From positions 2,359,001-2,423,000 of the forward strand of contig NZ_CP071604.1 of NCBI RefSeq assembly GCF_017357225.1: a stretch of 64,000 bases of DNA, in the 5' to 3' direction. The DNA comes from Rhizobium binae. GTDB lineage: Bacteria > Pseudomonadota > Alphaproteobacteria > Rhizobiales > Rhizobiaceae. This document shows positions 1 through 7,387 of this stretch, piece by piece. Under the pieces are notes generated by a model. The model ran no database searches and was not told where the DNA came from. It saw only the letters and a list, made by a program, of their open reading frames with translations. Within the stretch, counting starts at the first letter, position 1. Each line of letters starts with the position of its first letter. A program made the position numbers and the translations under genes.

Positions 1-357
1 AACTACTGCACGATTCTCTTCGGCTCGATCCCGATGGTGCGCGACGCCGAGAGCGACATCATCGCCGCCGAGCGGGCGGCCGAACGCGTCATCCGCATGA
101 ACGTCATTGCCGGCAGCAATTTCAACGAGGGCCTCAGGGCGATTTTTCTGTCGATCGGCTATCTCGGCTGGTTCATCAACCCTTATGTCTTCATGCTGAC
201 GACGGCGATCGTCATCTTCGTCCTGGCGCGCCGACAATTCTTCTCGCAGGCGCGGCTGGCGATCACGGATGCCGGCACGCCGTCCAATCTCCACCTTTCT
301 CCTATCCGCCGCGACCTGCCGTCGAGCGGCGGAAGCGATTTGCCCGAGGGACTTTGA
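1..357 (+). CDS. DUF599 family membrane protein (5' truncated by window edge)
   Basis: The reading frame is open from the first base, so only the last 118 residues are present. They match the C-terminal half of the DUF599 family of inner-membrane proteins as I recall it: an N-Y-C-x-I-L-x-G-S-I-P stretch, a basic/acidic cytoplasmic segment, the F-N-E-G-L-R-A motif, then two hydrophobic helices (about residues 52-65 and 70-82) ending in R-R-Q-F. The function of DUF599 proteins is not known. The stop overlaps the next start by one base (TGATG), so the two membrane-protein genes are probably co-transcribed and translationally coupled. Family assignment is from remembered conservation and is fairly firm; no role is inferred. 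Confidence 0.7.
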   Translation, partial: NYCTILFGSIPMVRDAESDIIAAERAAERVIRMNVIAGSNFNEGLRAIFLSIGYLGWFINPYVFMLTTAIVIFVLARRQFFSQARLAITDAGTPSNLHLSPIRRDLPSSGGSDLPEGL

Positions 358-1346
358 TGACAATGCCGGCAATGCAGGTCGATGCGGCAGCGAGACCCCC
401 GCGCATCGGTCTATTGGATATGGCCCGCGGCGTCGCGCTGATCGCCATGGCGAGCTACCATTTCAGTTGGGACATGGAGTTCATGGGATATCTCGCGCCG
501 GGTACGGCCGAGACCGGCTGGCTGAAGATCTATGCCCGGGCAATTGCCACGACCTTTCTCTTCATCGTTGGGGTCAGCCTGGTGCTCTCCAGCACGCCGG
601 CGATTCGCTGGCCGTCCTTCTGGAAGCGTTTCGGCATGATTGCCGCGGCGGCCGCGGCCATTTCGATCGCCACCCGCATCGCCATGCCGGACGGGTGGAT
701 CTATTTCGGCATCCTGCATTGCATTGCGGTGCTCACGCTCATCGGCATCGTTTTCATCCGGCTGCCGCTCGCCGTCACGCTCGTCGTCGCGCTGGCGCTG
801 CTGGGCGCCTGGATCATCGATAATTTCGGCCCGCCGGGCCTCCTGCGCTCGTCCTTTTTCGATTCGAGATATCTTGCCTGGATCGGCCTTGCCGCCATGC
901 CGGAAAGGTCGAACGACTACGTGCCGCTGTTTCCCTGGGCAACGCCGTTCTTTGCCGGACTGAGCTTCGCCTCGATCGCCGTCAGAACCAGGCTGCCGCA
1001 GCGGCTTGCCGCCCTTGGCACCGGCTCCTGGTGGCCGGCGCGACTTGGCCGCCACAGCCTGGTCTTCTACCTCATCCACCAGCCTGTGCTGATCGCGATC
1101 GCCTATGGGCTGTCTCTTCTCGTCCCGCCGCCGACGCAGGATCCGGCGGAAACCTACCTAAGGCAATGCAACTCCACTTGCGTCATGCAGCAAGGCGAAG
1201 CGCTCTGCCGCAGTTTCTGCCAATGTACGCTCGCAAAATTGCAGGCCCAAAACCTGTTGATCCCGCTGCAGGCAAACGAGATCGACGTTCAGAAGGATGA
1301 ACGGGTCCAGACGCTCGTCACCGAATGCAGCGCCGAGGCCGAATAA
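357..1346 (+). CDS. DUF1624 / heparan-alpha-glucosaminide acetyltransferase-like membrane protein
   Basis: A 329-residue polytopic inner-membrane protein. The N-terminal L-L-D-M-A-R-G-V-A-L motif followed by S-Y-H-F-S-W-D is the hallmark of DUF1624, related to the YeiB/HGSNAT acyltransferase group that moves acyl groups across the membrane. About seven to eight hydrophobic helices follow up to residue 265, with the family's S-L-V-F-Y-L-I-H-Q-P near residues 240-250. I take the ATG at 357 rather than the TTG three bases upstream because it overlaps the upstream stop directly. Oddity: the last ~65 residues form a soluble tail with a cysteine cluster spaced C-x3-C-x8-C-x3-C-x-C, a possible metal or disulfide site. 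The substrate is unknown; acyl transfer is inferred from the family only. Confidence 0.75.
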   Translation: MTMPAMQVDAAARPPRIGLLDMARGVALIAMASYHFSWDMEFMGYLAPGTAETGWLKIYARAIATTFLFIVGVSLVLSSTPAIRWPSFWKRFGMIAAAAAAISIATRIAMPDGWIYFGILHCIAVLTLIGIVFIRLPLAVTLVVALALLGAWIIDNFGPPGLLRSSFFDSRYLAWIGLAAMPERSNDYVPLFPWATPFFAGLSFASIAVRTRLPQRLAALGTGSWWPARLGRHSLVFYLIHQPVLIAIAYGLSLLVPPPTQDPAETYLRQCNSTCVMQQGEALCRSFCQCTLAKLQAQNLLIPLQANEIDVQKDERVQTLVTECSAEAE

Positions 1347-1367
1347 GGACGGGCAGAGGTCCCGCCC
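1347..1367. terminator. hairpin in convergent gap (possible bidirectional terminator)
   Basis: GGACGGG (1347-1353), a 7-base loop and CCCGCCC (1361-1367) form a stem with one mismatch, sitting between two convergent genes. There is no clear T tract, so factor-independent termination is uncertain. Confidence 0.35.
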
Positions 1368-1371
1368 CTTG

Positions 1372-1764
1372 TCAGGTAGTGACGCCGATTTCGGCGAGGC
1401 GGCCGAGGCAGGCCTCTTCAATGTTGTCGAGTTCGGTCAGCGTGTCGTCTATATCCTTGCGCTTCTGGCGCAGGTCCTCACGCTTCTCGTCGACGCGCTT
1501 CATCAGAAGCTTCAGCTGGCCGAGTTCGCCCGGTGGCTCCTTGTAGACCTGGATGATCTCGCGAATCTCCGCGATGGTGAAACCGATCCGCCGCCCGCGC
1601 AGGATTTCGCCGATCAGCCGTCGGTCGGCCGGCCGGAAGAGACGGGTGCGCCCGCGCCGCTCCGGATGGATCAGTCCTTCGTCTTCGTAGAATCGGAGCG
1701 TGCGCGTCGAGACACCGAATTCGCGCGTGAGCTCCGTTATGCTGTAGTATTTGTTCACCGGCAT
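1372..1764 (-). CDS. MerR-family transcriptional regulator
   Basis: A 130-residue MerR-type regulator. Residues 5-75 are the winged helix: Y-Y-S-I-T-E-L-T-R-E-F-G-V-S (helix-turn-helix), then T-R-T-L-R-F-Y-E-D-E-G-L, the most conserved MerR stretch, and the R-G-x-T-R-L-F/Y wing. Residues 80-120 are a charged coiled coil for dimerisation. There are no cysteine ligands, so it is not a metal sensor; the sequence is closer to the LiuR/PauR-like or metabolite-responsive branch. A 22-bp palindrome overlaps its own -35/spacer region (see the promoter entry), so autoregulation is likely. Its neighbour mgtE reads in the same direction from upstream; whether the regulator controls other genes cannot be told from here. 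Confidence 0.85.
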   Translation of the reverse strand: MPVNKYYSITELTREFGVSTRTLRFYEDEGLIHPERRGRTRLFRPADRRLIGEILRGRRIGFTIAEIREIIQVYKEPPGELGQLKLLMKRVDEKREDLRQKRKDIDDTLTELDNIEEACLGRLAEIGVTT

Positions 1765-1788
1765 GTCTTCCCCGTCGTCGAACCGGCA

Positions 1789-1816
1789 ATAATATTGACT
1801 TTTACGTAATAGTCAA
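1789..1816 (-). promoter_or_regulatory. merR promoter with overlapping MerR-type operator
   Basis: Read on the minus strand: -35 TTGACT (1816-1811), a 16-base spacer and -10 TATTAT (1794-1789), about 25 bases before the merR start codon. The -35 and spacer are covered by an inverted repeat TTGACT (1795-1800) / AGTCAA (1811-1816) around a TTACGTAA core, 22 bp in all. That is the usual placement of a MerR-family dimer site. Binding by the adjacent regulator is inferred. Confidence 0.65.
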
Positions 1817-1829
1817 TTTCGGCGACCAT

Positions 1830-3242
1830 TCAAATGCCGAACCACCAAGTCGCGATGCCGAGAAAGGCGAAGAAACCGGTACAGTCGGTCACCGTGGTGA
1901 CGAAGACCGAGGAGGCGATGGCCGGATCAGCCCCCATCTTGTCGAGCAGCAGCGGCAACAGGATGCCGGCAAGGGCTGCCGCCATCAGATTGATGATCAT
2001 CGCCGCCGCGATCACCCCGCCGAGCTGGTAGTCGTGGAACCAGGAGCCGGCGATCGCGCCCATGATCGTCGCGAAGATGACGCCATTGAGAATGCCGACG
2101 CCTGCCTCTCTGCGGATGATGCGGCCGGCATTGTAGATGTCGAGATCGCGGGTGGCGAGCGCGCGCACCGTCACAGTCATCGTCTGCGTGCCGGCATTGC
2201 CGCCCATCGAGGCGACGATCGGCATCAGCACCGCAAGCGCTATCATCTTCTCAATCGAAGCGTCGAACAGGCCGATGACGCTCGCCGACAGCATCGCCGT
2301 GGCAAGGTTGATCAGCAGCCAGAGGAAGCGCGAGCGCGCGGTCGAAATCACATTGTCCGACAGCTCTTCGTCGCCGACGCCGCCGAGGCGCTTGATGTCC
2401 TCGTCCGCTTCTTCGTGGATGACGTCGACGACGTCGTCGATGGTCAGCACGCCGACCAGCCGGTCGTTTTCGTCGACGACGGCGGCCGACAGAAGGTCGT
2501 ACTGTTCGAAGAGCTGGGCGGCCTCTTCCTGGTCCATCTCGGCCGGAATCGGATGGTTGGTTTCGCGCATGATCTGCTCGATCTTCGTCTGCCGCTTGGT
2601 GCGCAGGATCTGATCGAGATCGACGGCGCCGAGCAGCTTGAAGGTCGGATCGATGACGAAGATCTGCGAGAAGGAATAGGGCAGATTCTCCTCGTCGCGC
2701 ATGTAGTCGATCGTCTGGCCGACCGTCCAGAACGGCGGCACGGCGACGAATTCCGTCTGCATGCGGCGCCCGGCCGAACTTTCGGGATAGTCGAGTGCCC
2801 GGCGCAGCCGCACCCGCTCGGTGAATGGCAGCTGCGCAAGGATCTCTTCCCGGTCTTCCTTGTCGAGATCTTCGAGAATGTAGACCGCATCGTCCGAGTC
2901 GAGATCGCCGATCGCGGCGGCAATCTGCTCGTTCGGCATCTGGTCGACGATCTCGCGGCGGATCGCCTCGTCGACCTCGGTCAGCGCCGTCATGTCGAAA
3001 TCTTCGCCGAGCAGGCGCACCAGCGCCAGACGCTGATCCGGCTGGATCGATTCCAGCAGATCGCCTATTTCGGATTCATGCAGGCGGGCGACATTCTGGC
3101 GCAGGAACAGCGTATCGCGATCGGCGATCGCGGCGCCGACGAGGGCCAGGAAATCGCCGCGGACATTGCCGTCCTCGTCGTAAATATCCGCTTCCTCGTC
3201 ATCGCGCCGGCGAATGCGGTCGTCCGTATCGCTCGTCGTCAT
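1830..3242 (-). CDS. mgtE: magnesium transporter MgtE
   Basis: A 470-residue Mg2+ channel/transporter of the inner membrane. The order is an acidic N-terminal superhelical MgtE_N domain (about 30-135) containing the D-S-D-D-A repeat region, two CBS domains (about 140-265) that sense cytosolic Mg2+, a connecting helix, and five hydrophobic helices (about 295-470). The pore helix motif A-S-M-G-G-N-A-G-T-Q is intact. Length fits the family. I use ATG at 3242 because GAGGG lies about 8 bases upstream; a GTG fifteen bases further up is possible but less well placed. It is followed by merR after a 65-base gap holding that gene's promoter, so they are probably separate transcripts. Confidence 0.93.
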   Translation of the reverse strand: MTTSDTDDRIRRRDDEEADIYDEDGNVRGDFLALVGAAIADRDTLFLRQNVARLHESEIGDLLESIQPDQRLALVRLLGEDFDMTALTEVDEAIRREIVDQMPNEQIAAAIGDLDSDDAVYILEDLDKEDREEILAQLPFTERVRLRRALDYPESSAGRRMQTEFVAVPPFWTVGQTIDYMRDEENLPYSFSQIFVIDPTFKLLGAVDLDQILRTKRQTKIEQIMRETNHPIPAEMDQEEAAQLFEQYDLLSAAVVDENDRLVGVLTIDDVVDVIHEEADEDIKRLGGVGDEELSDNVISTARSRFLWLLINLATAMLSASVIGLFDASIEKMIALAVLMPIVASMGGNAGTQTMTVTVRALATRDLDIYNAGRIIRREAGVGILNGVIFATIMGAIAGSWFHDYQLGGVIAAAMIINLMAAALAGILLPLLLDKMGADPAIASSVFVTTVTDCTGFFAFLGIATWWFGI

Positions 3243-3482
3243 CTGCCGCCCTCGCACCTGGTTCGAATTTCAACGACGGCCGCGCCGCACTCGCAAATGT
3301 CGGCCGAAAACACATTGTCAACAAGCGGATAGTAAATCCCGCGTGCGGCTCCCGCAGTCGGAATTCCAGCTCCTGCTAGCTCAAAGCGTCCCTGCCGTAA
3401 AGCGCCAAACCGCGCGTCCTGATGACAATGCCTGCGGCTGGCTATAGTTTCCCCCACCCGCTCAATCAGAGGAAGCCGCTTC

Positions 3483-3977
3483 ATGCCCGTCCGCCCAATC
3501 CTGCGCTATCCGCATCCGGGCCTGAAGACCGTCTGCGCGCCGGTCACGGCCTTCGATGCATCGCTGGCCACGCTGGCCGACGACCTGCTGGCGACGATGC
3601 GCGCAGCCCCCGGCGTCGGCATCACCGCCGCCCATATCGGCGTCTTCCTTCGTGTGACGGTGCTCGAGCTGGACCGGGCCGACGGCGTTCGCCTCTATGT
3701 CAATCCCGTGATCACCTGGCGGTCGCAGGAGACGATGATCCACGCCGAGGGCAGTGTCTCCATGCCCGGCGCGACCGACGACGTCACGCGCCCGCGGGCG
3801 ATCCGCTTCCGCTACCAGGATGTAGACGGCAAGATCCACGACGAGTCCGCCGACGACTTCCTCGCCATTTGCATCCAGCACGAGGTCGACCAGCTCGACG
3901 GCATCTTCTGGCTGCAGCGGCTTTCGCGGCTGAAGCGCGACCGCCTCGTCAAAAAATGGGAGAAAGCCCGAGGCTGA
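3483..3977 (+). CDS. peptide-deformylase-like protein with degenerate active site
   Basis: A 164-residue protein with the peptide deformylase fold signature in order, but all three catalytic motifs are changed. Motif 1, normally G-x-G-L-A-A-x-Q, reads G44-V-G-I-T-A-A-H51. Motif 2, normally E-G-C-L-S, reads E89-G-S91-V-S, losing the metal-binding cysteine. Motif 3, normally H-E-x-D-H, reads H133-E-V-D-Q137, losing one metal-binding histidine. Two of three metal ligands and the oxyanion glutamine are therefore gone. A classical Fe2+/Zn2+ deformylase activity is unlikely; the genuine def gene should be elsewhere on the chromosome. It is a single gene with a GGAAG-type ribosome site just upstream, and seems maintained rather than decaying, since the frame is intact and codon use is normal. 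Confidence 0.85.
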   Translation: MPVRPILRYPHPGLKTVCAPVTAFDASLATLADDLLATMRAAPGVGITAAHIGVFLRVTVLELDRADGVRLYVNPVITWRSQETMIHAEGSVSMPGATDDVTRPRAIRFRYQDVDGKIHDESADDFLAICIQHEVDQLDGIFWLQRLSRLKRDRLVKKWEKARG

Positions 3978-4048
3978 CAAATCACCCGGCGCAGCGAACC
4001 ATTCGCCTCTGTCGACGTTCTCCCGCAGAGAAACAAGGAGCGACTGTA

Positions 4049-4561
4049 ATGGCAAGGATCGGTGACAAGCCCCCGATTTCACGCGAGGCCCCGGAGCTTT
4101 CCCGTGAAGAAGATTATCGCGACCTCGAAGAACGCAATCTCGACGATGGCTGGCCCTACGCTGACGGCACCGCTGCCGGCGATCCAGCCAACCGCCCTTA
4201 CGGCGAGACCAAGGCAAATTTCGACAGCGACCCCAACCGGGGATTTCGCATCGATGGCACGGATAAGAACGGCAACGAGAACCGCCTGAAGGATTCGCTG
4301 CGCGCCGGCACGATCGATCGCGACGACAGCGACGAGCTCGAGGCGCGGGTAAACGACAATCTCGAAAACATTCCGGAAGTCGACATCAACAGCATCGAGG
4401 TCCATGCCGATGGCCATGTCATAACCCTGGAAGGTTCGGTGGAGACGATCGGCATTGCCCGCAAGGTCGAGCTCGGCGCGCTTTCTGTCGACGGCGTCCA
4501 TCATGTCCGCAACAGGCTGCAGCTGACCGGCGTCGACGCCCATATCCCCAACGAAGACTGA
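4049..4561 (+). CDS. BON domain protein
   Basis: A 170-residue hydrophilic protein. The first ~95 residues are polar and acidic, rich in Asp, Glu, Asn and Arg, and look disordered. Residues ~97-160 form a BON domain (about 60 residues: L-E-A-R-V-N-D-N-L, then D-I-N-S-I-E-V, G-H-V-I-T-L-E-G-S-V, ending V-x-x-V-R-N-R-L). BON domains usually bind membranes or phospholipids and are often periplasmic, yet no signal peptide is visible here. The start ATG is preceded by AAGGAG at 4035-4040. The gene follows the deformylase-like gene by 71 bases and may share its transcript. The cellular role is unknown. Confidence 0.8.
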   Translation: MARIGDKPPISREAPELSREEDYRDLEERNLDDGWPYADGTAAGDPANRPYGETKANFDSDPNRGFRIDGTDKNGNENRLKDSLRAGTIDRDDSDELEARVNDNLENIPEVDINSIEVHADGHVITLEGSVETIGIARKVELGALSVDGVHHVRNRLQLTGVDAHIPNED

Positions 4562-4589
4562 ACGTCACTCTCGACATCGCCATTAGGAC

Positions 4590-4611
4590 GGGAGGCGGGC
4601 TGCTGCCTCCC
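4590..4611 (+). terminator. hairpin downstream of BON gene
   Basis: GGGAGGC (4590-4596) pairs with GCCTCCC (4605-4611) across an 8-base loop, 29 bases after the BON stop. No T run follows at once, so it may terminate weakly or only stabilise the 3' end. Confidence 0.45.
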
Positions 4612-4830
4612 ATAGGCTCCGTTTAATATTACCAAAAGTTAACAATTTCCGATTGTAGTGAGGGCGGGCAATTCGTCGATCATTTTGTTAGGCGGCTGCC
4701 ATAACGAAGACGTCGAGTTCATTGACAAGACCGTGATTTCATTTGAACAAAAGGTTTTCAACCAACCGTATTCCGTTCACAATTTCGCCTGAATTGCGGC
4801 GCGAATTCTTGAATCGCCGGGGATGGTTAT

Positions 4831-4848
4831 GTTGTTGAATTCAACAAC
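4831..4848. promoter_or_regulatory. perfect 18-bp palindrome before secreted repeat protein
   Basis: GTTGTTGAA followed directly by its exact complement TTCAACAAC, ending 5 bases before the GAGGAGA ribosome site and 19 before the ATG at 4868. It could be a repressor operator or, in RNA, a 5'-UTR hairpin. No known regulator is recognised. Confidence 0.5.
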
Positions 4849-4867
4849 AGATTGAGGAGAAGAAACC

Positions 4868-5233
4868 ATGCGCATCAAATTTGCCCTCGCCGCATCCCTG
4901 TTCGCCGTCAGCCTCGCGGGCGCAGCCTTCGCTCAGCCGACATATTCCGACGATTACACCAATGACAGTGACGGCTTCGCGCCGAGCCCGATGTCCAAGC
5001 CCGCTCCGGTCCGCTACAGCAACCGCAAGGCTCCGGCCTATTCCAGCGATTACACCAATGACAGCGACGGCTTCGCCCCGTCCCCCATGGCCGCTCCCGC
5101 CGTCGACAAGATGGCGACCGCAAGCATCAAGCCCCTGCCCCCGTGCCACAGCATGGTCGGTCCGAGCGGCTCCCATACGAAAGGAGCCGACAGCGGCGCC
5201 TCGCGCACCGAAGCCTGCCGCGCAACGCATTGA
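4868..5233 (+). CDS. small secreted protein with a duplicated motif
   Basis: A 121-residue exported protein of unknown function. Residues 1-22 are a classic signal peptide ending A-A-F-A before Q. The mature part carries two near-identical copies of Y-S-x-D-Y-T-N-D-S-D-G-F-A-P-S-P-M, at about residues 26-42 and 58-74, separated by a Pro/Arg/Tyr linker. The tail is Ser/Gly/Thr rich with two cysteines. The acidic D-Y-T-N-D-S-D-G unit resembles a calcium-loop-like composition, but I cannot claim metal binding. The start is well supported (GAGGAGA 7 bases upstream). It is a monocistron between a palindromic leader and a strong terminator. I do not recognise a family. Confidence 0.7.
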   Translation: MRIKFALAASLFAVSLAGAAFAQPTYSDDYTNDSDGFAPSPMSKPAPVRYSNRKAPAYSSDYTNDSDGFAPSPMAAPAVDKMATASIKPLPPCHSMVGPSGSHTKGADSGASRTEACRATH

Positions 5234-5242
5234 TCCAACCGA

Positions 5243-5266
5243 AAGGGGCCGGCAAACCGGCCCCTT
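5243..5266. terminator. bidirectional rho-independent terminator
   Basis: AAGGGGCCGG (5243-5252), loop CAAA, CCGGCCCCTT (5257-5266): a 10-bp perfect stem between two convergent genes, with A and T flanks serving either direction. Confidence 0.8.
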
Positions 5267-5288
5267 CCCTCCAATCCGCTTCGAACGC

Positions 5289-5933
5289 TTAGAACACGAA
5301 TGGAACGAGCCGGTAACGCGTCGTGGCCATGAAGGCCCTGTAGGCGGGATCCTCCTTGAGCAGCCGTTCCTCCGCCAGCAGCCGCAGACATTGCGCGGCA
5401 AGCGCCGTCGCATAAATGGCGAAATTCAAGACCGACGGATTGGCCAGGAAGAAACTGACATGCGTCATCAAATAGCCCGCATACATCGGGTGGCGGACAA
5501 ACCGGTAGGGACCGCCAATCTTGACGCCGCGATTGGCCGGCACCAGACCGAAGCTTCGCCGCAATACCAGCTTTGCGGAGATTTGCAGGATAAAGCCGAG
5601 ACACATCACCATTCCACACAGCCAAAGCGGCGCAAGCGGCTCCGTCGTCGTTGGCGAGACGAGCAGCGGGAAGAGCGTTCCTATGGCGGTGACAGTCCAG
5701 TCATAGACCCGCAGCGACGCACTCCTCGTCGGTCGGCGGGTCAGGATCAGAAAGGCGGCAGCACCTTCCGAGACGAGCAGCAGGCAATCGATAATCGCTC
5801 TGTCACCGTGAGCCTGCGGCAGGATGCGCAGCACAATCGCGACAAAAAGATAAACGACGAGAACCTTCTCGATGATGTCGAGGACGAAATAGATGTCGAG
5901 GAACGACCCGCTTGCCGCGTTTTTTGTCTTCAT
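5289..5933 (-). CDS. isoprenylcysteine carboxyl methyltransferase family membrane protein
   Basis: About 214 residues with five to six hydrophobic helices. The C-terminal half holds the ICMT/PEMT signature: G-P-Y-R-F-V-R-H-P-M-Y-A-G-Y-L (the S-adenosylmethionine-contacting R-H-P-x-Y motif), then A-E-E-R-L-L and Y-R-x-F-x-x-x-T-R-Y-R-L-V-P near the end. Bacterial members methylate small lipophilic or phospholipid-like substrates; prenylated CaaX proteins are absent from bacteria, so the true substrate is unknown. The start is uncertain: ATG at 5933 (chosen, GGAAG about 11 bases upstream), or ATG at 5972. It is a single gene that converges on the small secreted protein gene. Confidence 0.75.
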   Translation of the reverse strand: MKTKNAASGSFLDIYFVLDIIEKVLVVYLFVAIVLRILPQAHGDRAIIDCLLLVSEGAAAFLILTRRPTRSASLRVYDWTVTAIGTLFPLLVSPTTTEPLAPLWLCGMVMCLGFILQISAKLVLRRSFGLVPANRGVKIGGPYRFVRHPMYAGYLMTHVSFFLANPSVLNFAIYATALAAQCLRLLAEERLLKEDPAYRAFMATTRYRLVPFVF

Positions 5934-6225
5934 TATACCCAATGCTTCCGCAGATACACACTGGGCCGACATATATCTTGGCCGCAACTAATGGCGGGTT
6001 AAGCCGTTTACGGGAAATCTCGCAGAGGTGTCTCAAAATCACATCGCGACCTTCGAGAACTGCTGATCGCGTGGGTCGCGGTTGAGATCGGTCCGACGTG
6101 TTTCACCGTCATCAACGCTCATGTCCGACGCGCGGCAATCATGGCCAACCGGCCGCGTCGCACATATCCAAAGGTAATCAAGCCATACCGAAATAATCGG
6201 CCGGCGAGCGTTCCCTGAAAAGGGA

Positions 6226-6310
6226 TGGTGCGGTCGAGAAGACTCGAACTTCCACGGGTTGCCCCACAGCGACCTCAACGCTGCGCGTCTACCAATTCCG
6301 CCACGACCGC
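6226..6310 (-). tRNA. tRNA-Leu (GAG anticodon)
   Basis: On the minus strand the 85-base sequence begins GCGGTCG and ends CGACCGC-A-CCA, giving a perfect 7-bp acceptor stem with encoded CCA. The D arm is GCGG...GGTAGAC. The anticodon stem is CAGCG/CGCTG around loop TTGAGGT (anticodon GAG). A long variable arm typical of leucine tRNA and a GTTCGAGTC T loop follow. It decodes CUC and CUU. All arms fold without mismatch, so the gene should be functional. Confidence 0.96.
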
Positions 6311-6345
6311 ATCGTGGTAGGTGCCGATTTGCGTCGGCGGGGCAG

Positions 6346-6374
6346 CATGTAGCAAAAGCATTTGGGGTGCACAA
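6346..6374 (-). promoter_or_regulatory. candidate promoter of tRNA-Leu
   Basis: Minus strand: TTGTGC (6374-6369), 17-base spacer, TACATG (6351-6346), placing the start point near 6338, about 28 bases before the tRNA. This is a fair match to a vegetative promoter; a prediction only. Confidence 0.4.
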
Positions 6375-6498
6375 GGGCGATGTGACAGTTTTTTTGAAAT
6401 CCTTTGACAGCATTTGAATTGGCTGGAAAACGGGTCCATATAGTGTGCCTGCCGCCCCTAATTGTCAGGCATTTCAGGGCAAGCGGCAAGGAATGGCC

Positions 6499-7212
6499 AT
6501 GCTTCGCACCGATCTCGAATTCTCCATGCTACCCAAACTCGATAGCCGCCCGGTGCGCTGGCGCATCGCCGATGGGCTCGTCGCCTATGAGGAAGCGGTA
6601 GAAGCGATGGAGCGGGAGGTAGCGGCGATCGCAGAGGGCGGCGACGAGCTTGTCTGGCTGGTCGAGCATCCGCCGCTCTATACCGCTGGCACCAGCGCCA
6701 ATGCGAGCGACCTCGTCCAACCGGATCGGTTCCCGGTCTTTGCGACGGGACGCGGCGGCGAATACACCTATCACGGACCCGGTCAGCGCGTCGCCTACGT
6801 CATGCTCGACCTGAAGCGCCGGCGCCAGGATGTGCGCGCCTTCGTCGCCGCCCTCGAGGAGGTCGTCATTCGCACGCTCGACATGATGAACGTGCGCGGC
6901 GAACGCCGCGAGGATCGTGTCGGCGTCTGGGTGCGCCGGCCGGAAAAACCACCGCTGCCCAACGGAGCCATGGCTGAAGACAAGATCGCCGCCCTCGGCA
7001 TCCGCTTGCGCAAATGGGTGACCTTCCACGGCCTGTCGCTGAATGTCGATCCGGACCTCGAGCATTTCGGCGGCATCGTGCCCTGCGGGATATCGGCCTA
7101 TGGCGTGACCAGCCTGGTCGACCTCGGCCTGCCCGTCATGATGGCGGATGTCGATATCAGGCTACGCGCCGCTTTTGAGACGGTTTTTGGCGAGACCGTG
7201 AACGAGCCCTGA
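6499..7212 (+). CDS. lipB: octanoyl-[acyl carrier protein]:protein N-octanoyltransferase LipB
   Basis: A 237-residue cytoplasmic enzyme that moves the octanoyl group from acyl carrier protein to lysines of lipoyl domains, the first step of lipoic acid cofactor assembly; GcvH in this window is one of its substrates. The substrate-binding motif [12 protein letters not shown] is intact, the lysine of D-K-I-A-A-L-G-I is present, and the catalytic cysteine lies in I-V-P-C-G-I (Cys196). I choose the ATG at 6499 because AAGGA lies 6 bases upstream; the ATG at 6493 is too close to it. It stands alone, divergent from tRNA-Leu, with a hairpin terminator after it. Confidence 0.95.
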   Translation: MLRTDLEFSMLPKLDSRPVRWRIADGLVAYEEAVEAMEREVAAIAEGGDELVWLVEHPPLYTAGTSANASDLVQPDRFPVFATGRGGEYTYHGPGQRVAYVMLDLKRRRQDVRAFVAALEEVVIRTLDMMNVRGERREDRVGVWVRRPEKPPLPNGAMAEDKIAALGIRLRKWVTFHGLSLNVDPDLEHFGGIVPCGISAYGVTSLVDLGLPVMMADVDIRLRAAFETVFGETVNEP

Positions 7213-7226
7213 CCGCGAGGCGCTTC

Positions 7227-7243
7227 GCGATCCTTCAGATCGC
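7227..7243 (+). terminator. terminator after lipB
   Basis: GCGATC (7227-7232), loop CTTCA, GATCGC (7238-7243), with outer GAGG/CCTC pairing possible; T-rich sequence follows about 15 bases later. Moderate support. Confidence 0.45.
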
Positions 7244-7387
7244 CTCTTGCGCTCTCGGTTTTTGTTTTCCGCTGTCGTTCCCGCACCGCTGCACCCTTTG
7301 CGCACATGCTTTAGCGAAGTTTCGTGGGCTTGATTTGTCCGGCTTTCCTGTGATTGATGGGCACCATTCCCGCAAGAATCGGACGTC

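Larger units (their letters stand above)
4562..4867. other. 306-base intergenic region
   Basis: No gene is seen. It contains a GC-rich hairpin near its left end (4590-4611), an A/T-rich middle part typical of a promoter region, and a perfect 18-bp palindrome next to the downstream ribosome-binding site (4831-4848). Confidence 0.6.

Noticed and set aside
6039..6413. 124-codon minus-strand frame spanning tRNA-Leu
   Set aside because: It translates through the tRNA gene, which is certain.
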